Shown here: piece by piece, positions 46,241 through 57,063 of the stretch | How the letters are laid out: every line of letters begins with the position of its first letter | Numbering within the stretch: the first letter of the stretch is position 1 | NCBI GenBank assembly: GCA_902806575.1 | Contig: CADCXD010000001.1 | Span: 3,782,001 to 3,846,000, forward strand | Source of the DNA: Jackrogersella multiformis | Lineage: Eukaryota; Ascomycota; Sordariomycetes; Xylariales; Hypoxylaceae | Reading direction: 5' to 3' | Length of the DNA: 64,000 nt | Made by a program: the position numbers and the translations under genes | Notes under the pieces: model-generated | Database searches by the model: none | Told to the model about the DNA's origin: nothing | The model's input: only the letters and a program-made list of their open reading frames with translations

Positions 46241-48458
46241 ATGCCACCTTCTTCGAGGAGTTCTAACTCCGGCCAGGTTATTGAGTATATTCCAGGTATG
46301 GCTTCACTGTTTATTTCCGCTGGTGCTGTTGATGTCAGCTTCGAATCCCTTCACCCCCATATTCGTCTTCTTACTCTTAATCATCCTCCTATTCACATCT
46401 GTTATATACCCTTTAACTTATATTACCTTGCGCCTCTCCATGACAAAAACAAAGCTGAGAGGTCAAATGTCTCCCGGCATCCACTCTCGCAACCCTTTAT
46501 TCCCATCCTTAATACTCAATTCGGAAGCATTCCCAGTCACATTGCTAACAATCGCAGACCGCCTTTACCTAGCATCCTATATTCACCCCCCTACCGCCGA
46601 TACCGTCTTCCCATACCATGAACCACCAACCCGCTCACCTGGGAAACGGTCACAGAGAGCTCCTGATGGTCCTTCGCCTGCCCCGACTAAGTCGGAACGA
46701 TTTCCACCATACTACTTCACCGTCGACGACACCTTGCTCTACAACGCCTTTCACCACGACTTTGGCCCGCTTCACATAGGCCACCTTTACCGCTTCGCCC
46801 TACACTTTCACGATGTGCTTGGCGCTAAGGAAAACCAACACAGACCGATTGTATTTTATAGCCGAGCAGACCCAAGAAGTAGGTTCGCGCATGCATAATA
46901 ATATTATAACGCTTGCTAACATCTTTGAATAGGTCGAGCGAATGCTGCTTGTTTACTTGCCTGTTACATGGTGTTGATCCAGTCCTGGCCACCTCATCTG
47001 GCCCTCGCACCAATTGCGCAGGTCGACCCGCCTCTGATGCCCTTCCGCGATGCTGGGTATAGTCAGGCCGACTACAGCATCACTGTCCAGGACATTGTAT
47101 ATGGTGTTTGGAAAGCCAAGGAGGAAGGTGTCTGCGTCTTAGACAACTTTGATCTTGACGAGTACGAAAAGTTCGAACGAGTCGAACATGGTGACTTCAA
47201 CTGGATCACTCCTCATTTCCTGGCATTTGCCTCTCCGCAATCTACTCCTACGGCACGCATCACAGAGTCATCGGAGCTGTATAATTCTCTACCGAAGACT
47301 CTGTCGGCCGTGGATGCTCACCCGACCCTCCCACAACCCTTCAAGAACGTATTAAAACATTTCTCTGAGCGCAACATCGGCCTAGTCGTGCGTCTCAACT
47401 CCCCTCTCTACTCTCCCTCCTACTTCGAGGCATTGGGGATCCAGCACCTTGACATGATCTTTGAAGATGGTACTTGTCCCCCCCTGAGTACCGTTCGGAA
47501 ATTCATAAAACTTGCCCATGAGACGATCACCGTTAGAAAGAAGGGCATTGCCGTCCACTGCAAAGCTGGTCTTGGGAGAACCGGATGCTTGATCGGAGCA
47601 TACTTGATCTACCGCCATGGTTTCACAGCAAACGAGATCATTTCCTTCATGCGATTCATGCGTCCGGGTATGGTCGTAGGCCCTCAGCAGCACTGGCTGC
47701 ATATCAACCAAGGGGTCTTCCGGGAATGGTGGATCGAGGAAAGATTGGAAAGGAAGTTGAGGAAGGAGATGGCCTCTAACCCTACGCCCAGCACGCCCAT
47801 CCGTGCGATGCAGAAGGCTTCTATTAATCGAAACGCGCAAGCTTCAACGCCCCCAAGCCGAAGCCCGTCCAACCGTACGCCCCTAGGTGAGGTCGATGAT
47901 GAACGGCGTAACGCTGCTGTCCAGGAAGACTACCTACCTGCACCAACACCCGGCCAGCCTCGAAAGACTAGTCGTGTGGATCGCCATCACCCCTACCAGC
48001 GTAATTCGAACCATCAGCCTACGGTCGAGGAGGAACAAAACGGGACAGAGAAGTCTGCAGAAATCATCTCCGTCCATCGACGATCTAATGATGCTGAATC
48101 CGAGGAAGAGGTGCTATTACGCATGAGATCTCATCGTAAGGCATCGCACACGCCAGGCCGTAGCGAAAAGATCAGATCTGTTAGTCAGAGCACTACCACC
48201 ATGATTTACCAAGTGATCGACAATGACGCATCCAACGACACCGAGAATGTTGGTCGCACCCGGCCGAAGACCATCGTAGACCACGTTACCGGCTCCCCAA
48301 CACGCTCGGCGAGTGCCTCCGGTGTGCTGACCAAGATCAGAGGTAGCAAGCGGTCGAGCAAAGACTCGTCAGGCGTGCGAAAGACCAGCGGTCGTATCGG
48401 CAGTATCGGTACCAACTCCAGTGCCAATTCGGCGGCACGTAAGGTTTCCGCGTTATAG
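46241..48458 (+). CDS. cdc14: Cdc14 dual-specificity protein phosphatase
   Basis: Dephosphorylates Cdk targets (mostly pSer-Pro), and in fungi controls mitotic exit, cytokinesis, septation and sporulation; it acts in nucleolus, spindle and division site. Exons 46241-46295, 46558-46878 and 46933-48458 encode 633 residues. The N-terminal pseudo-phosphatase half begins DRLYLASYIHPP. The catalytic half carries VHCKAGLGRTGCLIGAY, with nucleophile Cys335 and Arg341. The substrate-side QQHWLH motif follows. The C-terminus (about 430-633) is disordered, Ser/Arg-rich, with many basic and Ser-Pro-like sites suited to Cdk control and nuclear localisation. Intron 1 is 262 bp, longer than the neighbours' introns. 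It is divergent from pcc1. Confidence 0.95.
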
Positions 48459-49913
48459 GATAGCGAGGTTTTACGCCCGTCGAACTGAGCACCAATGACT
48501 GTTCGGTAATAATGTGTTTTCTCATGGCATATCCAATGATAATTAAGAGCCCACGGATACCTATTTTCATGATTACGACTATGACGATATGGTCACGGTT
48601 CCTTGCATATGCTTTTGGCGTTTGGCATCAACAAGTGGTACATGGATTTTCTCAATCAAAGAAAATGGACCAGACTTTTACTCTCTACGCATCTGTCATC
48701 GGAGGAGAATGTTCACTCGAGGTACTTTAGCTAGCTAGATAGCTATCTTAGCTGCATGTATTCGCTCTTACCGACCGACTTTCCCCCCTACACACAACCT
48801 TGAACGACTCGGGCGTTATGGTCTTTTTTGGTAATGGCTTGGAATGGACATTTGCATCTTTTTAATCTGGGCTGGCTTGCCGTGTCATGTGTGTCTATTC
48901 TTTCCCGAGTTTGAGCTAGTAGGAGGCGGATGCGAACAGAGCCTTGGAGTAAAGAGGAAGGTTCCCGTTGAAGTAAACACTGGTCGATTGTTTTTTAGAT
49001 CAATACGCGTATATGATAAATACTTTCTTCATTTTATAGTGGCTCGTTGTAATGTTTAGTGAAATATGTGAGGTGACAGATGTTTTAAGTAAGGTATTTA
49101 TTAATTCTGGTAAGTAGCTCACCTTCCTCACCGCAGGAAAGAGTGAGAAGATCGACATCCGCTAGATGTCTTCCCCGATACAACCCTATTCCTACCCTTG
49201 TCTCCCCATCTTTACGATGCCGGCATGAAGAACGTAACAGCATTATTCTTGACAGGGACCGGCGTATATGTATTTCACCTCAGGAGTCTTTTATACTTAA
49301 CTTAAGCACCCTTTTTCCACGCTTTATCCCCTGTCCGTTCAGGCCTGACATGCCCAAACAGGTTATGGCGTCTCGAAACCGGTTAGTCATTGCAGATGCC
49401 TGCTTTTTTTTTCGCAGCCACCGAAGATCATGACCTCAAATACTCCCCCCGGCACTCGCCTCTCTCTGCTTGGCCTCATCCCCCGCTCGCTGCCCCGGTG
49501 CTACTGTAGCATCGCAGGCATCCTGGATGCGTTTGCCTCAGACTCCGAGGTCGTAAGGCTCTGCGCTCGTATGGAGTAGGGCGGGCGGGCGACGGACGAC
49601 TTACTACTTGCTGCCGTGCGACACATTCGCATCATGCGGTCGATTCTGGTTAGACGCTTATAGGCTAGACGGGATGTCCTAGTGCAAGTAGGTCTTTCTG
49701 GGGGGCTTCGGCGGTTCGTGGTTATTTAGGGCGAGGCTGTGGGATTATTTCTCCGTCGGCCAGACGCTGGTTATTGTTATTATTATTATATTTTTATTTT
49801 TATACGACTAGGTAGAGCAGGACGGCGTTTCGAGGCTCGGATACTTTGGTTTGAGCGGGTTTGAGGACAACAAGAAAAAGACATATTCTGCTTGAATTGC
49901 GGCCGCTTTTGGT
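48459..49913. other. intergenic region, cdc14 to carboxylesterase
   Basis: The first part is cdc14 3' UTR. The remainder is of mixed composition with a GC-richer block at 49.45-49.72 kb and an ATT/TTATT-rich run at about 49.77-49.80 kb. No recognisable coding sequence or RNA gene is seen. Confidence 0.55.
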
Positions 49914-52431
49914 ATGGCGATCGAGCTGTTGCCAGACCATCCCAATGGTCCGAAGCGCATGGTCATGATGAACAAACTCCGTGCTGGGAGGCGGGTTACG
50001 AAGCCCTGGCATATCTACGCCCTCGTGGCCACGTCGATAGTCACCATCGCCGTGGTGCTGTCGGCCGTGCTAGTCACGAGACGGGATCAGAGGTGGGCTG
50101 TCCAGATGCAAAAGAGGGTACTGTATCCCTTTTCCTCTCCCAGTTTGCCTGCTTGACCTCCCGTCTTTACTCCCTCCTCCTCATCCTCCTCCCTTCCCTC
50201 GCCCTTTCCAAAGGTAGAATTCCAAGAAGAAATCTCGTCCTGACCACCGCCGCAGACCCCGTCGAACCCGATCCAAGCCCGCGTCAACCTCGGCTACGCG
50301 CAGTACCAGGGCTCGCTCGTGGGCCAAGACGGCGGCGTCGCTCAGTACCTCGGGATGCGGTACGCGGCGCCGCCGACGGGAGACCGCAGGTGGAGAGCGC
50401 CGGCCGAGCCGGAGGTGGAGGATTCGGGGGATCAAGCCGCCGATAGCGTGGGTTTTTTGTTTTATTTTGCTGGCTACAATCCCTTCTACTCCTTACCCCC
50501 TACTCCTTACTCCCTACTCTTTGGTCTTCATCCTCTACTCAGTAGTCCTGTGTTCTAGCTCTAGCTTGCCAGGCCGTGTAATATAAGAAAGGAAAGGGAA
50601 CAACGCACCGGCTGACACACGGAGCGACTTAGTTCGGCCCCATCTGCCTAGGCATCTCGAAGCCGTACCCGAACGACGCTCAGGACGAGGACTGCTTGTA
50701 TGTGAACGTGTGGGCTCCTGCCAACGCGACGGTAAAATCGAAGCTACCCGTGTGGCTGTTCATCCAAGGCGGAGGTTAGTTTTCCCTTCCTCCCCCTTTC
50801 CACCCTTCCACCCCTTAACCCTTACCCCCAGACCCTATATCCCACAACCTACAACCTACCACACACCACACACCTAACTAACCATCTCCCCCTTTCCCCT
50901 CAAACCAGGCTACAATAGCAACAGCAACGCCAACTGGAACGGCACGTCGGTGGTGCAGCAATCGGGCGGGAACGTCGTGTTCGTGAACTTCAACTACCGC
51001 GTGGGGCTGTGGGGGTTCCTGGCCTCGGAGCGCGTGCGCGCCGGCGGCGCCGGCGACCTGAACGTCGGCCTGCGCGACCAGATCGCCGCGATGCGCTGGG
51101 TCCGGCGCTACGTCACGCAGTTCGGCGGCGACCCCGACCACGTCGTCATCACCGGCACCTCTGCCGGCGCCGGCTCCGTCGCCCTGCACTTGCTTATGGC
51201 TTATGCGGGCTACGGCGGCGGCGGCGAGGCCGGGAACGCTACTGTGGGAGGCGGAAAGGAAGGGCGAGAAGAAGTAGGTGCGGGTGCGGGCGTGGGTGTA
51301 GATGTAGATGTAGATGTACATAGAAGTAGCAACGGCGACAGAAGAGAAAAGCTCTTCATCGGCGGCGTAGGCGAATCGGTATTCTTCCCATGGCAGCCTC
51401 CCGTGCGCGACCTAGAATGGCAATTCGACCTGCTCCTCTCACAAACAGGATGCGCGCCCCCCTCAGACCCGATGTCCTGCCTGCGCGCGCAAGACACGTC
51501 CACCCTGCAATCGCACAACGCGCGGTCGCCGTTCCCGGGGCGTCCGGGCTCTCCCACGCCGCTCCCGCTGTTCTACTGGACGCCGTGCGTGGACGGGGCG
51601 CTGCTGCGCGACCTGCCGCACGTGCTGTTCGCGCGCGGCGAGTACGCCGACGTGCCGGTCATCATGGGCACCACCACCAACGAGGGCACGGGGTTCGCGG
51701 CCGACGCGTCGAGCGCCGAGGACATGGCCACCTTCATGCGGAATAACTACCCGGGCCTGAGCGATGCGCAGACTAGCGACATTGTGGCGCTGTACCCCGT
51801 GGACATCGCGCCGCCCCTGCCGAAGCACGCGGAATGGTTCGCTGCGGCGTCTGCGGCGTACGGCGAGGCGACGTTTATTTGTCCCGCAGCGCACGTGCTT
51901 GATTCCCTCTCCTCCTCTTCCTCTCACTCTCCCTCCTCATATTCCCATCGCCACCCCAACCCCTCGCCCCCTCACCCAAGCCTAAACACCACACCCAGCA
52001 GGTCCCGGGCCTGGGGGTACCGGTACGACGTCTTCGACGCGGCGAACGCAGCCTCGGGGCTGGGGGTGCCGCACATATGGGAGTCGTGGGCGGTGTACGG
52101 GCCGGACAGCGCGAACGGGGTGGGGGGCGGGCCCGCGAGCTACTACGGGGCGGCCGCGGGTGTCGTCCGGCCCGTCATGGACTACTGGATCTCGTTCGTG
52201 CGGACCCTGGACCCGAATGCGCTGCGGGCCGCCGGCGCTCCCGTGTGGGAGGCGTGGGATTCTGGCGATGCTGCTACTGCTACTAAAGGGAAGGGGCAGG
52301 GGGGAGCGGGAGGTAGGAGGTTACTCATGCAGGTGGAGAGCTTCGCGATGGAGACTGTGCCGTCGGATGAGAAGGCCAGGTGCGAGTTCTGGAAGGAGCT
52401 TGTGCCGGCGACGCAGCAGAGAAAGGTATGA
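49914..52431 (+). CDS. membrane-anchored type B carboxylesterase
   Basis: Alpha/beta-hydrolase of the carboxylesterase/cholinesterase family, substrate unknown. Exons 49914-50117, 50256-50447, 50633-50774 and 50909-52431 give 686 residues. A short basic cytoplasmic tail is followed by one membrane segment (about 34-56, HIYALVATSIVTIAVVLSAV), so it looks type II with the enzyme outside or luminal. Family motifs: YLGMRYAAPP, EDCLYVNVWAP, an oxyanion GGG loop at an intron border, and GDPDHVVITGTSAGAGS with nucleophile Ser264. Probable triad partners are Glu438 (TTTNEGTGF) and His568 (GVPHIWE). The nucleophile elbow is GTSAG instead of the common GESAG. Two low-complexity insertions interrupt the catalytic domain (about 288-325 and 510-545). 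Exon 4 is extremely GC-rich, so several long antisense frames over it are shadows. The first exon is less certain than the rest. Confidence 0.82.
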
Positions 52432-52767
52432 AAACTATTATGTGTGTGGAGTTGTGGTGTGTATACGTTATGTAATGTTAAAATCGATAATGATGAATAG
52501 TAGCTGGTCAATGATCTGAACATAAATATTGCGATCAAGTGCCGAGTGAGAGATCCGTGAATATAAGCAAGAGTTCATGTATAGATCATTGCAAGATCCA
52601 TGTCTTTTTCATCTTTCATATAAGATAACAACCCACTAAAGCAAAGGATGCGTTAACAACCTTTACCTTGACATTTTATGTCGACTTATAAGTTATCTCT
52701 CATTTTATCTGCCCAGATACTTCACCCATAGATAAATTTATATATCCAATCCATCACCGCTGTTGCC
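52432..52767. other. 3' flanks of convergent carboxylesterase and dph6 genes
   Basis: An AT-rich spacer of 336 bp between two convergent stop codons. No gene or RNA is seen. Confidence 0.6.
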
Positions 52768-55455
52768 CTACCTAACTCTAACCCATCTCGTCTCGAATAT
52801 AGACACCATATCCAGAAGCCTTCCTCGAGAATCCCACAGCGACCTACAAGGGATAATTGCTCCCTTTACTGACGAAGACCGTGAATCTTGAAGGAGGCCG
52901 AAAGACTTGGGATCAACATACGTAAGTTTTGATTTTATCTCAACTGCACCGGTAGGATCTTCTTCCTCGACTAGTGCAGAATCAGAGGACAGCAACCTAG
53001 CTACCGACCTCCTCACAGCTAGTGCAGCACGGTTCATGGTGTCTTCAAGAGAAGGATCGGCTTCCTCTTCTGTTCTTCCATACGCCGCAATGGTCTGGAT
53101 AAATATGTCACCAGAAGGTGACTCGACGACAACGTGATGCAAAGCAGGATCCCTTGGAGATTCATCGTCGCTGCCGACCGAGTACAGTCGGATAGATCCA
53201 GAACCTACATTCGCGAACCCCAGGTGCGCATGCCACTCCACGCCAGCAGACCGTGGTAGTTCCTCGACCTCAGCCGAGAATAAAAATGGTAGCAGTCCCT
53301 GTATTCTCCCACTATCTCCATCTTCAGCATCGACATCAGTATCAGCATCAGGGTCAAAGTCCCTCAATACCTCCCAGTCCGGGAGACTAGGTTTCGCAGC
53401 GGCAGTGCCGCCATCACCACCGTACGTCATGTATAAGGGATTATACTTCCGATCCCACGGATCCGGTTCTTCTGCAATATCACTCCGAGAAGCAGAAGAC
53501 GATGCTACGTGCGCAGCTCTCCAAGCGCCTGCGGCGAGCAAAGCGCAGTTTCTCGCGTACGAGGCGGTAGGCGAGCGTGGGAAGTATGCCACGGCGCTAC
53601 TCCACCATCGGACCTGCATCTCGGTGCCGACGCGCCAGAGATGCTGCAGTGCCAGAGTGACTTGCAGCTGGAGAGTATCATTACCGTCTAACGGCACCGG
53701 GGGCAGAGTCATGGATGCGGGCATTAAGGGTATTTGGCCTGCAATAGACACTGCGAGGGGAGAGACCGAACTCTCGATATCGCTATTGCGTTCATCTTCG
53801 TCGTTCGTGAGTAGTGGGTACGTGATGGCTTGGCTATAAGGACCAATATTCGCGGGTGCCCAGTACGACCGAGATTGCACGTGTAAGCCGCGTCTTTCTT
53901 TCTGTTTCATATGAGTCTGCACTGTGAGGAGAACGGCTATATCAGCATCTCGAGGTAGTAGGAGTTCTCCGCATGAAATCGTAACTCGGGCCGGTGGATT
54001 CGGCTCCCGGAACAGGGCACCATATATCCTGTTCACAGTCGGGAAGTCCGTCATCCGCCGCAGCGTTATGACGGAGTTGGTAATGGCGGTCGCTGGTAGC
54101 GAGTATTCGCGAAGTTGCTGACGGACCTCGTCAATGATGTGAACCGTCTGGTCTTCTACGCCCCCTGAGCGTCCGACAAAGTACCAATCCTGACTACCGG
54201 GGCCAGCAAGCTTAAACCGAGGCGGGTTCAACTGTGAAATCTGGTATAGCCTGGCATTGGCATGGTCGTACCCCAGCTCTTTATTGAGTAGCCAGTTAAG
54301 AACACTCTCGAATACCGGATCAAGCAGGTTGGGGATACGAACGCCATAGCCTTCTGTTTGAGAGGCCACATCTGCATCTGTCTTCATCTCGACCTTGGCC
54401 TCTTGAATGCTCAACCAAGCGCTACCACCACCCTCAAGCACAACCCTCTTAGCAGCATCGTGCACTACAATGCGACCCCTGAATAGCCCCGGCGGCCCGT
54501 CTACCACGAGTGTCTCAAACTCGCCTCCCTCGCCAAGCACGGCGCCCCGTCCGCCGTCGCCCCCAAAACGTCGGAGCGCAAGACGGATACGAGCTATCCC
54601 GGTCTCACTAGCCACGTTCACCCACAGGAACTCTTCTCCCAGGCCTGCGCTAGCTACCTTCACAATGCGCGCCACCAGTCCGGCAGCGGCCATGTCACGA
54701 AGCAGCTGAGCTTCATCGGTACCTACAGCTTGGAGACTAGTTGCAGTAGGGGGAGTCGGAGTGCTAGAAGTGGTGGTAGTGGTAGAAGCAAGAGGAAGTT
54801 CGGGGAACTGCCATAGGTACGACAGCGGAATCAGGCCGAGGCGTAGGGCGACGGACTCGACGCGGGTGCGCTGGTACGTCGATAGTATGGCGCCGGTGCA
54901 TAGGGCGTTGATCTCCGAGTGAGCCTTGAGGACGGTGCGCAAGAGAGGAACTAGTGACTCCGTCTCGTCCTCATCCTGGTGGTTGTTATCAGGATCTCTG
55001 TAGCTTATTCCACTATCTACCGCGGTGCCAAGAATAGGCTGACGAAATAATGGTAGGCCTGTAGCCTGGGCGTACAGAGGGATGACCTGGTGTCCTACGG
55101 TCTGGTACATGAAACTATTCAAGTCAACCTCGTCTTCCCCGGCGCTGCCACCATCAGCTCTCAGCCCTGAGAACGGACTGTGCTGCTGTTGGCCAACTAC
55201 ATCATCACCGGGGGAGATTCGTATGGTAGTAGTGCTGACGGTGCTGTTAGTTTCGACTCTATGTCCATCATCCGCTTCCGCTTCCACTATAGTAGGAGTT
55301 GTTTGTCTGCTATTATTGGTAACTCTAGGTGGTGGGTAGAGGTTAGCTAGTGCTATAACGCGATGCCCATTCGCCTGACAGTGGAGAATAGAGTAGAAGC
55401 TATCCTTTCCACCAGATACTAGGGCGACGACCTTTAGAGGTCCGTCCGCCGCCAT
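52768..55455 (-). CDS. dph6: diphthine-ammonia ligase Dph6 with RidA-like domains
   Basis: Catalyses the last step of diphthamide synthesis on eEF2: ATP-dependent amidation of diphthine. A single exon of 895 residues. I place the start at 55455 (MAADGPLKVVALVSGGKDS) rather than 20 codons upstream, because the PP-loop ATPase motif SGGKDS (14-19) normally lies this close to the N-terminus. The ATP-pyrophosphatase domain spans about 1-330, with conserved EINALCTGAILSTYQRTRVE and GEGGEFETLVVDGP. Two RidA/YjgF-like regions follow at about 420-525 and 532-660 (WAPANIGPYSQAI), the fungal Dph6 layout, and a long variable C-terminus. Acidic and Ser/Thr-rich insertions occur in the first domain. It is transcribed towards the carboxylesterase. 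Confidence 0.92.
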   Translation of the reverse strand: MAADGPLKVVALVSGGKDSFYSILHCQANGHRVIALANLYPPPRVTNNSRQTTPTIVEAEADDGHRVETNSTVSTTTIRISPGDDVVGQQQHSPFSGLRADGGSAGEDEVDLNSFMYQTVGHQVIPLYAQATGLPLFRQPILGTAVDSGISYRDPDNNHQDEDETESLVPLLRTVLKAHSEINALCTGAILSTYQRTRVESVALRLGLIPLSYLWQFPELPLASTTTTTSSTPTPPTATSLQAVGTDEAQLLRDMAAAGLVARIVKVASAGLGEEFLWVNVASETGIARIRLALRRFGGDGGRGAVLGEGGEFETLVVDGPPGLFRGRIVVHDAAKRVVLEGGGSAWLSIQEAKVEMKTDADVASQTEGYGVRIPNLLDPVFESVLNWLLNKELGYDHANARLYQISQLNPPRFKLAGPGSQDWYFVGRSGGVEDQTVHIIDEVRQQLREYSLPATAITNSVITLRRMTDFPTVNRIYGALFREPNPPARVTISCGELLLPRDADIAVLLTVQTHMKQKERRGLHVQSRSYWAPANIGPYSQAITYPLLTNDEDERNSDIESSVSPLAVSIAGQIPLMPASMTLPPVPLDGNDTLQLQVTLALQHLWRVGTEMQVRWWSSAVAYFPRSPTASYARNCALLAAGAWRAAHVASSSASRSDIAEEPDPWDRKYNPLYMTYGGDGGTAAAKPSLPDWEVLRDFDPDADTDVDAEDGDSGRIQGLLPFLFSAEVEELPRSAGVEWHAHLGFANVGSGSIRLYSVGSDDESPRDPALHHVVVESPSGDIFIQTIAAYGRTEEEADPSLEDTMNRAALAVRRSVARLLSSDSALVEEEDPTGAVEIKSKLTYVDPKSFGLLQDSRSSSVKGAIIPCRSLWDSRGRLLDMVSIFETRWVRVR

Positions 55456-57063
55456 GTGTTTTTGATAGTCGAGATGTGACAGAAATAAATTTCGGAGAAA
55501 TAAAAGATACACCAAATAGTCTACCGGCCTAACGATAATTCATGGCGCTCTAGCTAGACGGGATCCGTCTTGACTCTGGCGCATTTGAAATAGTTAAGGC
55601 CCAATCGCCTCACTTTTCTCCTCTCGTTAGGTATTTGTTAGCTGATCTCGGCGTGTAGCCCTTCGTGGTCCTTTGTACGGAATATTTGAAGTAGTGCTCG
55701 AGCACTACGAGCTATCACTTGGTTGCTAGTGTAGAGGTGGTTAGGCATAACCTAGAGCTCTAATATCTCCAATTAGGACTCCAAGTAAGCGAGCTATGCG
55801 AATAGCTCTCTCTCTCTCTCTCTCTCAGAAAAAGTGTCAGCTTGGCGGGGTCACTGATGGCTCTATCAACTAGCTGTCACACCAGTAGAGACCGTCAGAA
55901 TGGCAACCCAATATTCGGGTATTCCTCCACAAGCTGATTTAGTATGATTTAGTATTTTGGATAGTGGTTGTAAATGGAAAGATTCCGCCTTTACGTGCGT
56001 TAGGTAAATTCTTTTGGAGATAGTGGGCTACAGGTCCACAGGTCCACTAGATAAGATTCTACTACATCGTCAAATGACACACCCTGTACCTACCTACCTA
56101 CAGAGTAGAAAAGGGAGTCACAAAAAGTAATTGGATCCATGGCATCTCACTTACCTAGAGGCAATTGCACACCCCAATATACCCAAGTACATAGAACCTA
56201 AAGATACCTAGGTACCCATATGTATCTATCCTCAACCCAGGTACATATGTAGGTAAAGAGAGTCTGACAATAAAAACTAGTCACAGCAAAAGACAGATTT
56301 ATTTAGACTCATGTGTTTAGTTGGCAGCGGCAAAACCATTGCTGGGATTCAATTTCCTGTCTTTTACAGAGGGTATGCTGAGAACTATCTTGTTGTGTGA
56401 CCTGCACCGCCATGATCTCAATCGCAATAAACGACGTTGGAAAAAATAACAACTAAAACCGAGTAAACCGAGAAATTAGACACACGAAGACGGGCGGTTT
56501 CGGTGAAGGGTTCCTCCCCTCTCGCCCTAGGTACTTCTTTTTCTTCCCTTCCCTTTCCTCTCCTGCTACTGAGTGTGTGCTAGAGCGAAGACGACTGCTC
56601 TGCCTCGCCCCGCCGTAGTGATTACAACGAGCGTAGGGAAGTATAAGCCGCCGGAAAAAAAATATCAAGAATTTGGTGTATCGTATTGCTTTCCATGGCA
56701 GTAATCCGCCTCTGTATGGTTGTTTCAAAATGTCCGCCCGTTCGACGCCTCATCACCAATCCGTTGTATCCCTTGAGGTTGCCTTGCCGCTCCCGTGAGC
56801 AATTTTTTATGTCGTCATGAAGAAAAAGGGTGTTTTTGTCACAATAATGGTACAAGACAAGTCGATGCTGGAAAATCAATGTGCAACTTTTGGTGTCCTC
56901 TCTACCTATGCCTAGAGACCTGATCCACGTTAAAAAGGCTGGCTGGGCTAGGTCGAATATGTGTGTGAAAGTCATTATATCATTATGGGGCGTACGCCGA
57001 GATCTCCCGAGGACCTGTAACGTGTAAATCTGGTCTGAATCCTTCCCGAGGAAATCGTATGAT
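55456..57063. other. intergenic region, dph6 promoter and msn2-like 3' UTR
   Basis: The dph6 promoter lies next to its start at 55455. A (CT)10 run is at 55806-55826 and CCTAGG-type motifs are at about 56.1-56.25 kb. The part next to 57064 is probably the 3' UTR of the Msn2-like gene. A 160-codon frame at 56622-57104 (-) runs into that gene's end in another frame and is a shadow. Confidence 0.55.
55806..55826. repeat. (CT)n microsatellite
   Basis: Ten CT dinucleotides plus one base in the dph6 upstream region. Read from dph6 it is a GA tract about 350 bp before the start codon. Confidence 0.9.

Noticed and set aside
51009..51927. Several 100-150 codon frames, both strands, in the carboxylesterase
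   Set aside because: They are shadows of a GC-rich exon; composition is Arg/Ala-rich with no motif.
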